Positions 22,801 to 35,139 of a DNA stretch of 64,000 nt are shown here, in pieces. Under the pieces are notes generated by a model, which made no database searches, was not told where the DNA came from, and saw only the letters and a list, made by a program, of their open reading frames with translations. The stretch is from the NCBI GenBank assembly GCA_026214975.1, contig CM047815.1, positions 57,543,852 to 57,607,851 on the forward strand, written 5' to 3'. Each line of letters begins with the position of its first letter. Positions within the stretch are counted from its first letter, which is position 1. The position numbers and the translations under genes were made by a program. Source of the stretch: Gentiana macrophylla (Eukaryota > Streptophyta > Magnoliopsida > Gentianales > Gentianaceae).

Positions 22801-22972
22801 CAAGCACATTGATGTGAGACATCACTTTATAAGAGATCATGTTGAAAAGAAGGATGTGGTGGTTATATATGTCCCTACTGAAGATCAACTTGCTGATATT
22901 TTCACTAAACCACTGGATAGTGAAAGGTTTGCCAAATTAAGGACTGAACTTGGAATTATCAAAGTTGACTGA
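19814..22972 (+). pseudogene. pol: B, pol (protease, integrase, RT, RNase H)
   Basis: The protease begins VWYFDSGCSRHMTKN with the catalytic DSG intact. GAG-pre-integrase: LNWLWHKKLNHLNF and CDACQQGK. Integrase: LMHMDLFGPVTP and VVVDDYSRYTWVVF; a poor patch at 20580-20860 breaks the second half of the core. The integrase tail is [16 protein letters not shown]. Reverse transcriptase: [65 protein letters not shown] and [15 protein letters not shown], with a frame change near 21990. RNase H: YSDSDYARCKIDRKSTSGT, IMCDNTSAIAITENPVLH, RTKHIDVRHHFIRDHVEK and DQLADIFTKPLDSERF, with TGA at 22970-22972. Outside the poor patches it is nearly open. Confidence 0.95.
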
Positions 22973-23606
22973 TAATCAGCAGTGTACTGGAATTCACCAA
23001 GGGGATTAGTCTTTGCTATGTTGGGTGAGCTCACTTAGCAGATTAGTCATTGGTATCAACAATTCCATGAACTTATGTTTGGATAATTGAGCAAATGAGG
23101 TTGCCAAGAGGATTGGTCTTTGTCATGTTGGGTGATCTCACTTGACAGATTAGTCATTGGTATTAAACTTCATCTTGTATTATCAATTGAACAAAACAAG
23201 GAGAAATCAAGAATCAGCAGAGTCACGTTGTCGAAACTCTTTGAAGCATCTTTATCGCCAGATCACGAGCCAACCTCTTTGAATGAAACGTCACACAGTC
23301 AACCTTTATTAAAGTCAAAGAGCAATTGGCGGGATATTTATTTTATCCTTTATGACCACGGTTACACGATCTAACGGTTACAATACGTTCTAGAAAGTAA
23401 TGGGCCACGTGTCAAGCTAACATTCACACAGATTAATCATGGTCAATATGAATGTACGTGCAACTGACAGTTACAACCACTCACTGTGTATTTATATAGG
23501 CCTATCACAGCAGATTCACTCTACTTACAAAATCTCAGATTTATATCTCTGTTTCTATACTGTGTGAACACAGATTTACAAGCTTTCTTCTTCATTTTTT
23601 TTAACA
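22973..23606 (+). promoter_or_regulatory. B, pol-ORF3 spacer: duplicated block and internal promoter
   Basis: There is no gene. A block of about 65 bp containing GATTAGTCTTTGCTATGTTGG at 23007 recurs at about 23113 with about 85 percent identity (period about 107). A TATA sequence (TATTTATATAGG, 23489-23500) lies about 107 bp upstream of the ORF3 ATG. The leader contains CTGTGTGAACACAGATTT and AAGCTTTCTTCTTCAT. F keeps the duplicate, a TATA and these two leader motifs in the same order (44106-44785). I infer an internal promoter for ORF3. Confidence 0.55.
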
Positions 23607-26600
23607 ATGGCGGAAAAGATTGATGTTCAAATCGAATCAAGCCAAAGTGTGAGAGGTTTTGTTGTTGATGCTAATAAGACAGAATTAGCTATCAACATTG
23701 GTCGAAGAATAAGAAGATATGCCGGATTGGAGAATGTACTGAACATTAGATTGGAAACAATCTCATACACAAACGTTGTCAGTTTTTGGAAGAATATTCA
23801 GATAAAGGAAGGAACTGAAGCATTCAAAACAGTTGTGAATGGACAAGAAATAAAAGTTTCCTCAAGTCTGCTGAGGGAAATTTTTGGTTTTGAAGAAACA
23901 GTAGATGGTCCAACAAATCCCGAGGCAATAGGATTGTCTAAGATGGATTTTGTTGATAAAATCAAGACAAACAAAAACACCAAATCAATTCCTGGCATAA
24001 ATTGTAAACACATTGGGAATGAGTACAACCTGCTGAGCAAACTCATTGCAAAGAATATTTTAGGGCTGCTTGGAAGTATGGATACTCTATCAGGACCAAA
24101 GATAGAGCTGATGATGATCATTTGCAGAAGCATGAAGTTTGATTGGGCTGGATATTTTATTCATTACATGAAAAAAGTAGCCAAGGAGGAAAAAGAAGGG
24201 AAAAGGAAATCCAAGGCCTTACCCTTAGGATTAATGGTTCAGACCCTGTTGAATCATTTGGAGATTCCTGATGTTGCACTTGAGAAGATCAATCAGTCCA
24301 GATACAAGAAAGAAATTGATTACACTATCCCTGGTCTGGATGATGATGCAGAAGATGTTGCAGAGGCTGCTGATAATGATAGTGATGGAGATGGTGGTGA
24401 TGTGGGTGGTGAGCAGGTCAAGCAAACTGTGAAGAAATCTAACAAACCTGCTGCACCAAAGAAGACCTCTGAGAAAAGAAAGGCTGCAGAAACAAAGAAG
24501 ATTACTGAAATGTTAAAGCCTAAGAAGACAAAAGCAAACAAAGACAGAATTGTTGAGCCTGGCTGTTTGAGGTCCCGCCTGCAAGTGAGATTACTGACCC
24601 TGCTGTAGCTGCTAGAAAAACTATTGTTGATATTCTAAGGGAACAACAAAAGGAAGCTAGTAGAAAGAGAAAGTCTACTAGAACTGATGATGATGAACCC
24701 CTTTCCAAGAAAATAAAAGAAGTTGCCAAAAAGAAGAAGCATGGCAAAGGGAAGGAATTAAGACTCTTGGAAAGTCAAAAAGAACAAATAGAAGAATCAG
24801 TAGAAGAGGAAGATGAGGCTATTGAGGCTGAGCCCTTAACTATCATCAAGCCTGTAGAAAATACTGACTCCTCACCAGAAGAGGCTACTGAGCCAACTGT
24901 AAGTGAACAGGTTGTTGTTAAGCAATCTGATGAAGAATCACTGAGCCTTCTCTTGCACTGAGAGCTCTCTTGTAGAAACTGTTAAGTCTATTGAAGCTGC
25001 ACAGGTTGTTGTTGAGCAATCTGTTGGAGATATACAACAGTCTATTGACCCTGAGCCTGCTGTAGTATCTATTGAAGAACCAAAGCAAACCACTGTGACT
25101 ACACCTGCTGTGGAGATGGAAACAAATGTTCAAGACCCTGCAATTCCTGCAATAGTTCAGGGGGAAGAGCAGTCTGCTGCTAACCCTGCTGATGAGCATA
25201 TAAGTCAGGGGGAACCAAGTGTAGTACAGATGGAGGTAGTAGGTAGTAATATCCATCCTGAGCAACCTACTAGCCTTGAAGCATCTGTAGAAGAAACATT
25301 GAATCTACTTGTTGAGACCTTTGAAGGTCAGCAAGGTAGTGCACAAGCTCCCAGAGGATCTTACCTGCCCTATGGAAAACATGAGAAAAAGAGGAAAGAG
25401 GGGTATGTTGATCCAAAACTCCTGCTGGAGGCTGATTACTTCCAATGGAAGTTTGGTTTCTATAAGAAACAAAACACCGCTGCTGTAACCCATGATGATT
25501 TTGAAGAATGGGTTTTTGAGAACTTGGAAGTGGAGAGCTTGCTGGATCTGATTGATACCTCCTTGTTACAATCAAGGCTGATGGATTTGTTTGATGAAAA
25601 ATAGAAAGAGGAGGGTATCAAGTTCAGGGATCCAAGAGGTGGTGATGATGACTCTTTATCATCTGATTCTGATGACAATCACCCCTCTGGTCCAGGAGAA
25701 GTCAGTGGAAGTGCCATGTTTATTGAACCAAGAGTAGAGCAGTCTACTGGTGCTGGGCAGTCCACTGAGAGAGAGCAAACTGGACAGATGAATGAGGATG
25801 AGGACAATCTCACCATAGATGATATTGAGGCACAAATCAATGAGGGAATAGATGGTGGTGCAAACAGAATGGTTGGTGAGATTGATGATATATCTGTGGC
25901 TGAACCCACTAATCAACTTGAGGATCAGCATACTGAAGATTTGAGTGAAGAAAGAGTCACTGATCATGTTGAGCCAAGTGTTAGTTCTGAGGACTCCATT
26001 AAATATCAACACTGGGTTGACACTGATGGCACCTTGACCAACACTGCAAATCTACTAAGAAGGATTGGTGATATGGGAGAATTTCAACAAGAAAACATGG
26101 ACATTCTCCCTGATCAAGTTATTGTGGCATTCACTGCACCTGATCCAACAGCAGAAGAGGAGGTATAGGTTCTTTGGGCTACAAACAAAGACTGCACAAA
26201 GGATGAAAAACAGAGGTACAGTGCTTTGAGTCTCAAACAAAGACTGGACAAAGGTTGGAACAATCTTTGGGTTTGGAGGAAACCCTCTTTGTTGTTATTG
26301 TTGAAAGAGGTCTTTGTAGTGGAGCCTACTGGAGACAAGACCACTAAAGGGAAAGATAGTCAGCAGGCTGCTGTTGTTGATGAAGAAGAACAGCTGCTGG
26401 ACTATGACTTTAGTGATGAGGAGTTCTAAATGCCTGAAGAAGAAAATATTGATATTGATCCTCCACAGGCATTTGTACCTATTTTTGAAGAACCAGCTCT
26501 TGATCCTATCTTAGAAGAATATCAAGGTCCTAACCCTGCTGGACTAGATAGGAGTTGGGCAATGGTTGTGAGCAATCAGAGGCAACAATATAACGTTGAG

Positions 26601-27671
26601 GAGCCTGCTGGAGAAATGACTGGTGGAGTACCAACACATGTCCTGGAATAGTTGAGAACTGTCAGAAATGATATTTCTAACCTAAGAACTCAACTGGACA
26701 GGCAAGAGCAGAGGTTTGATGATTTGATAAATCTGGTGGAAAATAGAAGGAGGACTACAGAAACAGTTGCCTCCAATATTACCTCAAATCAGTATGCTCT
26801 TGCTGATCTTACAATGGAAGTGAAAGGCATCAAGCAAGGGAATTCACTGAAAGACAAGTTTTTGAAAGAACAATTCATATCCATTCATCAGAAACATGAC
26901 AATCTTGCTGAAACACCCAAGCCTGCTGAGGCTGCTGGAACATCTCAACCTGCTGGATTGGATCCTAAAGTCACTGAGAGGATCAATCTACTGGAGCAGA
27001 CTTTGCAATCAAGGATTACTGCAGTTGATACAAGAACTGAGATTATGGAAGGACAACTGAATAATCTGGTTATCACACAGGAGAGTGTTCATGGCCTGCT
27101 GTCCCGTTTTGTTGATGATGTCACTAAGGGGGAAGAGGGCCAAACAGCAGTAGAAAAAGAGGCTTCCAGACTCTTTGCCAAGAATAGATGGGAGAATGAG
27201 ACTAATGCTTACAGGGAACCTGCACCTGGCAGAGTTCAACTTACTGATGATCTCCTTAGACAATACAAGAAGGAATACTACAACAGAAGGAAACCTTATC
27301 ATGACAAAGGATTTCATGAAGGTTTAAACTCTTTCTTGGGATTGAAATTTTGGGAAGCAAGAGTTAGAGCCTTAAGGGCAAATTACAGAGGTGGAAGAGG
27401 TGGAAGAAGTGGTAGAGGTGAAAGGAGTTTGCCTATCACAAAAGCAAAGGACTCACTGGAGGAATTTAAAGAACTTTACCTGAAAATGGGATTCAGAGTC
27501 AATCAAATCAACCTCCTTCTACCAGAAGCTTGGAATTGGTGGAAAGAAGTAAATCCCTACATTGACTTTACCTTGATTGAAAATGAATGGATGAGGGACA
27601 TGATACAGGAAATCAGAGCTTACCAAGAACAAGTGGAGAAGGCTAGACAGGAAAGAGAAAGAAGACAGTAG
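23607..27671 (+). pseudogene. B, large third ORF
   Basis: The ATG at 23607 opens an open frame of 333 codons, then the reading continues through roughly five frame changes and stops to TAG at 27669-27671, about 1350 codons in all. N-terminal domain (residues 1-220): SQSVRGFVVDANKTELAINI, GRRIRRYAGLENVLNIRLE, MIICRSMKFDWAGYFIHYMK. Then an acidic patch, Lys-rich segments and a long low-complexity acidic region. A conserved block follows: RKEGYVDPKLLLEADYFQWK. The C-terminal part has a coiled coil (26650-27060), an arginine/glycine stretch (RGGRGGRSGRG, 27380-27420) and LLLPEAWNWWKEVNPYID before a charged helix. No signal peptide or membrane helix is seen, unlike the env-like ORF described for soybean SIRE1. 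The N-terminal domain may belong to the 'putative plant transposon protein' family; function unknown. Confidence 0.8.
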
Positions 27672-27818
27672 ATCAGCACACTTATTATATTTTATCTTTG
27701 CTGCATCTAGACTGTAATAACTGTGAACAAATGGTTATAATGAGTATTGACTGAAATTTGTTTTGTTTTTGTTTTAATCTTTTTGCTTTGCTGTTAGGTG
27801 AGGGTAGTGGCATCCTCA

Positions 27819-27834
27819 CCAAAAAGGGGGAATT
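27819..27834 (+). other. B, polypurine tract
   Basis: CCAAAAAGGGGGAATT ends at the first base of the 3' LTR. A and F have near-identical tracts. Confidence 0.85.
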
Positions 27835-29560
27835 TGTTGGACTTATTTCTATGTTTTGATGATGAGTGCCAGACTAGCTGTTATAGTGCAAAGGCAAAAA
27901 GATGTCTAGATCAAATGTATAGGTTTATTAGAGTTTGATTTTTGAATAGGTTTGATCAAACAAGCACTGTAAAGGTCAGCTAACTTATTTCAGCAGACTA
28001 GTCTAGGTCAGTAGGGTAGTTAGGTCAGTAGACTTTTCTGGAACCTGCTGTAGACTGAAGGCTGAGGGCTCAAACTCAGTTAATGAAGGCTAAGAGATCA
28101 AACCTAGTGATTAAAGTCAAGGATATGCAATCAGAATTTAGGCAAGTCTGTGATGACCTGAACTGATCACATATACCTTGTGTAGAAGGTCTAAGTTCCA
28201 CAAGTTGGATGATGGTTGGAACTTGGTTATAATTTAAAAAGGTGTAATCTAACTTCACAAATAAAAGCTAGATAAAAGAAATCAGCTGCATTATACTTGA
28301 TACACAAAGAAATTGTCGTTTCAAATAGATCTGATAGGTATTGCAGTTGTGATCGATGAACTCATTGATGATATACCTCGGTTAATTCAAGATTACATTG
28401 GAAGATTACATGGATAAGGATAGCCAACTACCTCGATTTATCAAATAAATTAATGGCTGAGATTAAAAGAACGTTGGGATGACTCAGGATTTTATCCAAT
28501 GGTTATAAGTCAAGGTGGATGATGATCGCATTGTCAAAAGGAATTCGACGTTGTCGATCCTATGAATAAGTGGCGTAAATCATGTCAAATGGGACAAAAC
28601 CAGGAACGGTTATATTTGAATTTCAAATAGAAATCACATGCACTCCCACCTATAAATAGAGGACTTCCAACTCAGAAAAATAAGATGATAAATGATTGAA
28701 AATTTACAAGAGAAAATATAAGAAATCTTACGAGTGAAAAAGCACCTGCTTGAACTCTTGAACTTAACTCATCGATCAGAGAAAATCTTCAAGTGTATTC
28801 TGTATTCAAGCTACATCAATTTTACACACTTGAAGACTGCAAGCTGCTGATTATTTCATCCCAATCAAGCTGCTGCAACTGAATCATTTACTTGATTCAC
28901 TCCTTATTTTACAAAGCAACCTGCTGAAGATAGTGAAGCTTCTATTGGGTGTGAAAGACTGTTGTTTGTGGTGGAGCTGGTGAAGAGGCAATCCTACCCT
29001 TCAAGGACCAGTGGAAGACTTTGGAGCAGCAATCCTACCTGTTCCTTGTTTTCAGTTTGTGAAGCCATAGTCATTGGTGAAGGACAAGCAATCATAGGAA
29101 TCTTTGTAACAGATACACCAAAGATCTCTAGTGAATTACCTCCAACATCACAGGAGAAGAGTGGACTGACAGGATTACAGCACCTGGAACCACTATAAAA
29201 TTTGCCTACTTACTTTCTGCATTTACATTCTTCATTAAGTTTATTATTCACATCAACCCACTGAATCTAGCAACTGAACTTACACACATACACTACTGAG
29301 TATCTAATACTTAGTATCATATTTAACAACAAGTTTTAAGGCTTTATTTTTTGATATTAATCCGCTGCACAAATTCAAGTAAACTCAATCATCAAGTGAG
29401 ACTCGTGTATCGTATCAAGAAAGTTATGAAGCATCAACAGAGATTATCAAGTATCAAAGATCAAGTCAAGTTGATGAGTTTGTTAACTCCAAATGTTTTA
29501 AGTGTTAAGTTTATTCACCCCCCCTCTAAACTTAACCAAAGCCTTTTCAAGGGACCAACA
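27835..29560 (+). repeat. B, 3' LTR
   Basis: This 1726-bp partner of 15144-16871 has the same termini and TATA box (about 28649). ACCTC follows at 29561-29565. Confidence 0.95.
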
Positions 29561-29980
29561 ACCTCTATGCATCACAAAATTGAGGCTCTAATCAGTCATA
29601 TGAAAGTTCAGGATGAAGTGATGGAGAGTCAAGGAGACTCACTCTGCAACCTGCAACATTTAATTGCCCATCATGTCCAATCAAATCTAGAGCATCTAGC
29701 TGGAGTGCTTGAAGACAAACTCAAGCCATTGGTGGACACACTAAATGAGCACACTGCTCAAATTCAGACTCTTGATGGCATCTTGGGTGAGTAAGGGAAG
29801 CAACTCAACACCCTCATCCAAGTCTTTGAAGCAACCAATAAGATTCTGGAAGATAGGTATGCTGATGTCAAAAAGGGGGAAGGAAGCAGCAAGCCTGAAA
29901 GCTCCATTAGGAAGGGAAGCCCAACAGGCAAGGGAAAGGGCATCAAAGGTAAGGCCATCAGGTTTGAAGAGAAGAAGTAG
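29561..29980 (+). pseudogene. A, third ORF, C-terminal part
   Basis: The frame resumes after B with MHHKIEALISHMKVQDEVME and SNLEHLAGVLEDKLKPLVDT, a predicted coiled coil, and continues through a TAA near 29792 (after DGILGE) into KQLNTLIQVFEATNKILEDR and a basic Lys/Gly/Ser tail ending at TAG 29978-29980. A coiled coil then a basic tail is also how the B and F third ORFs end. It is shorter than in B. Confidence 0.7.
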
Positions 29981-30131
29981 CCCTTTTAATAACTTTTTGC
30001 GTTTGAATAATTTTTGAACTTTGAATATCTCATTTCCCTTGATGGATGAATAAAATTTCTGAGTTTTATTCTATTATTATCATGAAACTTTGCATAATTA
30101 TGTTCAGGCTTATAAGGGTTTTGGCATCACC

Positions 30132-30145
30132 TAAAAAGGGGAAAT
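30132..30145 (+). other. A, polypurine tract
   Basis: TAAAAAGGGGAAAT ends at the 3' LTR start, matching the tracts of B and F. Confidence 0.8.
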
Positions 30146-31543
30146 TGTTAGGAACATTTTATTATGTTTTGATGATGGCCATACTAGCTGTTATAGCATG
30201 CCTGAAATAAGTTAGTATTCTCTATATAAGTCTTTACTTAGAGTCTGACATGTTGTATAAGTTGAGTCAGACAAGCATTGTTCTGATTGGTAGGATGGCT
30301 AAGTAAAATAGAAATCCGGCAGAGTAAAGAGAGCCAAGTACCAGCAGAGAAGCATGAAGACAAATGGACTGAATTATAACCAAGGAAGTTTGTGATGACC
30401 TTGGATAAGTCTAAGTTATATTACAAGTGATGAAACTCATTGTTCAAATATGGTGTACACTGATCTCACACAAATCAAGTATCCGTGAAGTACAAGTACT
30501 CTTGAAAGATCAAAGAAAGAAAGAAAGCAGGGAACCGGCAAAGTAAACTGTCTACCGGTTGAGTAAAGAAAAAGCAGTGAAGGAAGATCTAATCAGCTAA
30601 GTCAGCAGGAACACTTGACCGGTCAAGCAACAATCAAGTGAAGGATCAGCTGTATAAGGTATAACTTCTATACTTATTCAGAACGTGTGAATAATTAGAA
30701 GATCAAGCATTAAATGCACAATCAATCAATGACGGATTTTATGATAGACATTTGAATAAAATCCGGATCACTGTAATCAAGGAGGATACAATCAAGGGGG
30801 AATAAAGAATTAATTTAGAATTATTCCCCACATTAAATAGCCAATTGACTGAAATTCAAATCAAGGAATAACAAGGCTATAAATAGAAGGCATTGACAGA
30901 CAGGAAAAACAACGATTGCAACATTGAAAAACAAGCAGAAACTCTGTCAATTTGAAAAGCCTTCTATTTGAACTTAAAAAGACACATCTAGAGATCGACT
31001 CAGCAATCAGAGCTCAAATTCCACATCAAGCACTGAGATTGATTACCTGAATCTGTGAATCCAATTCACACCAGTCAATCAACTGAATCACAGCCATCTA
31101 AGAAGGAGTTGTGTTTGTGATAGCTGCTGGAGGATTTGTTCTCAATGAGCAGTGTTGAAGACTGAGTCACTAAAGCTTTTGTAGCCAGAGAGTGATAGTC
31201 CTGAATATTGTGAAGCTTGTGTAACCAAGGACAATCTAACTATTGTATCAGTGAAAACAATAGTGAATTCCTCCAATCATCACAGGAGAATAGTGGATTA
31301 AGGGATTACACCACCCTGAACCACTATAAACCTTTGTCTCTATTTACTTTTAGCACTTTACTTTACTGCACTTACTTACTCCATATTTCATACTCTGTGT
31401 GTCTATATTCTACTTTGAACAGTATTAAAAGAATGGATTTATCCGCTGCCCAAAAGCTTTTAAAACAAGAAATTTTTTTGAAACTCTAGTATAGTCATTC
31501 ACCCCCCCTCTGACTATACTTTTACCCTTCTCCAGGACCAACA
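30146..31543 (+). repeat. A, 3' LTR
   Basis: This 1398-bp partner of 3461-4837 starts TGTTAGGAACATTTTATTAT and ends CCAGGACCAACA. TATA box at about 30877. It carries a 21-bp addition near 30505-30526 (AAGAAAGAAAG) absent from the 5' LTR. TSD ATCCT follows. Confidence 0.95.
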
Positions 31544-31548
31544 ATCCT

Positions 31549-34500
31549 TGAATTGCTGAATCAGCTCTACACTAGGGCTAGCAACTATGATGTCATCCAC
31601 ATATACCAATAAGGCATTTAAAGATTGTCTTGTTCCTTTTGTGAAGAGGTTGTGATCATTTTTGGATTGAATGAATCCTTGAGCCTCCAAAGATGCAGTT
31701 AACTTGAAGTTCCATTGTTTGCTGGCTTGCTTGAGGCCATATAATGACTTAGTAAGTCTGCAAACTTCATTTGGTTTTGTTGCTGCACAACCTGGGGGTA
31801 ACTGCATATATACTTCTTCATATAAATCTCCATGTAGAAAGGCAGTGTTGACATCCATTTGATGTAGATGCCAATTATTGGCTGCTGCTGCTGCTGCAAG
31901 TAAGGTTCTAACTGTTGTGATTTTGACAACAGGGGAATAAGTTTCTTGATAATCAACCCTATATGTTTGAGTGTAGCCTTTTGCTACTAGTCTAGATTTG
32001 TATGTTTCTACTGAACCATCAGGATTGTGTTTGATTCTGTACACCCATTTGCACCCAATGGGTTTCTTGCCTGGGGGCATATCAACTATTTCCCATGTAT
32101 GAGTCTTTTGTAGAGCTTCAATCTCTTGTTGCATGGCTTTCTTCCATTCATCATGCTTGATGACTTGATTATAATTCTTAGACTCTTTAACAACATCAAT
32201 GCCATTAATGAATCTGGCATAGTCTGCTGAGAGATTGTCCAGACTCATGACTGCACTCAACAGGCGTGGAGTCTCCTAAACAGTGTGAGCACCCCCTTGA
32301 TAAAAGGTTGGTGATTTTCTTCTTCTGGTGGATCTTCTTAGTTGTGTAGGTTCAGGTGCCTGGTTTACTGGTGCATGCTCTTCATTAGATGCCTCAGCTG
32401 CAACCCTATATCTAGCTAGTCTGCTGACTCATTCAGCAGATCATCAAAAGTATCCATTACTGGTAATGGAATGGGCATGTCAGTAAGATATCTAGCCTTT
32501 CCCAACACCTGTTGAAATAATGGAAAATAAGTCACATGAAATTGAGTAATTATAGCAACAAAGATATCATTGTTGGCAATGTCTAAGAGAATAGCACCCT
32601 TAGATGTATTTGAATTCCTAAGATAGACACAAGTCCTACATCTTGATCAAATTTTGTCCTATATTGCTGAAGTGTGCAAGAAAAGACTAAGCAACCAAAA
32701 ACTTTAAACACAGAATAACCTGGTTTAGTGCCATAAAACACTTCATGCGGAGTGCTTTCTTTCAGCAGTGGTGTAGGTGTAGCATTAATCAACTTTATAG
32801 CATGTAAAAGACAGAAACCCCAATATTCAATGGGTAGATTACTCTGGAACCTCAAACCTCTTGTAACATTCAGCAGGTGCTGATGTATGCTGATGTTTCC
32901 TTTAAACAATACAATTTTGCTCAGGTGTACTTACACAGGATGTCTGATGTATGATATCCTGCTGAGCATAAAAGTCAGTAAGTTGAAATTATGCACCATT
33001 GTCAGATTTAATTACTTTGACAATCTTATGAAACTGAGTAGAAACAAATTTAACAAAAGATTTAACAAGGTCAGAGGCTTCAGATTTATGCCTCATAAGA
33101 AAAACCAAAGTAAATCTAGAAAAATCATCTACAACAGTAAGAAAATGTTGTTGTCCATTTACAGTATTCTGTCTCAAAGGGTCCCAAATATCTATATGAA
33201 CAAGTTAAAAAACAACATTTACAGCAGTAGTACTTAAAGGAAAAGGATTTTTCTTCAGTTTAGCCATAGGGCAGACATTACAATTATCATGATTACAAAA
33301 CTTGACATCAGCAGACTGTGGACTAATGACTTGCAGTCTTTTATCCGCAAGTGCCCAAGTCTGTAGTGCCATAGAAGTGCATCATCAAATCTATCAGATA
33401 AGGTGTGAATTTCTACAGCATTGGTAGCAAAAAGTCTTATTGGATGATCCATGACATAAAGTCCTCTGTGTAACTCAGCTGAACCAATCATTTTCATATC
33501 TTGTCCTGCAAAACACACTTGTTAGCAGAAAAGACTGCTGCACCTTTTGTATGATTAATAAAAGAGGGTAAGGATAAATGGTTATATTTAAAACCAGGGA
33601 TGCAAAACACATCATGTAGAACCAATTGAGGGTTTACCCTTACTTGTCCTATATGAGTGACATAGACATTATTTCCATTAGGCAGTCCCATTTTTATACG
33701 AGATGAAGGTTTGGGATTGCTTAATAGATCTAATGATCCTACAATGTGATCTGTGGCGCCAGAGTCCACGATCCATTGTATTGATCTTACTAAATTTAGA
33801 TCACATGTTCCTGTAGCGGGTGAGTGGTGTGTGAAAATATTAGTAGGTTGACCAACAGCAAATCCTGCATTTCGAGGAGGATCATTCAGCAGAGCCATCA
33901 ACTTATCAAATTGCTGTGTAGTAAGATTGGGAAACCCCGGTCCAGCAGACTTACTTGGTGCTTGATCTTCTTCTGCCGATTGTTCCTTTTCTACCATATT
34001 GGCCATTTTAGACTTGAAACCAAGAGGAAATCAATGCTTCTTGTAGCAAGTCTCCTCAGTATGACCATTGAATCCACAAAAACTACATTGCATCTTCTTG
34101 GGATTTTTAGGTCTGGGATTTGCATCAGAGTTAGGTCTGATGACAATCTGATTTGTCCATGTCCATTCTTTTGTGACAAGAGAACCATGGAATCTTGATT
34201 CTTGGCCTTGTTAGCCATATACAATTTCTGTCTTTCAAACCTGATTTCCATTGCAAAGGCATCATGAATTTTTGGAAAGGGCACCATCAACATTGCCTGT
34301 GAGACCATTGGCTCAAATTCATCCCTCAAACCTTTAAGGAATTTCATGACATGTTCAGCCTCCATATGATCCATCAGAGTGCTAATTGCATTGCAGTGAC
34401 ATTAAGGATCACAAGAACAGACTGTTACAGACCTAATGGTCTTGATTTCTTCCCAAAGAATCATTAACCTTATGAAATATTGATTGACAGAATATGTGCC

Positions 34501-34887
34501 TTGCTTCAGCAGATGCATTTCTTTAAGAAGATTTAAAAGTCTTAAGGCATCAACATTTGAAAAGCTTGCTGAAAGATTCTTCCATACTGCATGTGCATTC
34601 TTGAAATACATCAAACTTTGCGCAATGGTGTTTTCAACAGAATTCAAGATCCATGATCTCACCATAGTACCACACTGTCTCCATGCATGGAAGTTTGCTG
34701 AGTCTGCTTCTGGCATTTTAACTGTGCCGTCTACGATGCCAATTTTGCTTTTGGTGATCAGCACCATCTCCATGGACATTTTCCATGGATTATAGTTATT
34801 GCCATTCCTCAATGGCTGAACAAGAACCCGAGAAGGATGAACATAGAATGGATTGGAGGGACTTATTTCTTGTTTCTTAGCTGCCAT
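31549..34887 (-). pseudogene. C, gag and first part of pol
   Basis: On the minus strand gag starts at ATG 34887 (MAAKKQEISPSNPFYVHPSR), with LRNGNNYNPWKMSMEMVL and AHAVWKNLSASFSNVDALRL, and a zinc knuckle CSFCGFNGHTEETC (about 34075-34034). Protease: QWIVDSGATDHIVG near 33766. GAG-pre-integrase: LLWHYRLGHLRI. Integrase: LTVVDDFSRFTLVF and VIKSDNGA; the catalytic Glu codon is TAA at 32902-32904, followed by a 10-bp duplication that shifts the frame. Reverse transcriptase (32260-31549): [25 protein letters not shown] SRLVAKGYTQTYRVDYQETY, MDVNTAFLHGDLYEEVYMQL, YGLKQASKQWNFKL and LVYVDDIIVASPSVE, ending at the A insertion. Breaks are frequent. Confidence 0.9.
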
Positions 34888-35124
34888 GGCTATCAAGAAC
34901 TTTAGAATTGATCACAAATCAATAATGAAAGTGAAAAAAACGATCAAGAACTGATCAAAAAGCAGGAATATGATGACAGTATACTCTCAAGAAACTGAAA
35001 TCTCAGAAAAAATGAAGTTTACTCTCAAGAAATTGAAATCTCAAAAAAAAAATGAAGAACATTCTCAAGATACTTCAAAGATTAGAGAGAAAACACAGGA
35101 AAACATTCAAACATTCTCAAATTT
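34888..35124 (-). other. C, untranslated leader
   Basis: This lies between the primer-binding site and the gag ATG. It contains a diverged tandem duplication of about 45 bp (34982-35075, unit containing CTCAAGAAACTGAAATCTCA). There is no gene. Confidence 0.7.
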
Positions 35125-35139
35125 CTTGCTCTGATACCA
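35125..35139 (-). other. C, primer-binding site (initiator tRNA-Met)
   Basis: On the minus strand TGGTATCAGAGCAAG directly follows the 5' LTR. Confidence 0.9.

Noticed and set aside
23607..27671. Env-like glycoprotein gene
   Set aside because: No signal peptide, membrane segment or glycoprotein-like Cys pattern is visible; the protein appears soluble and highly charged.
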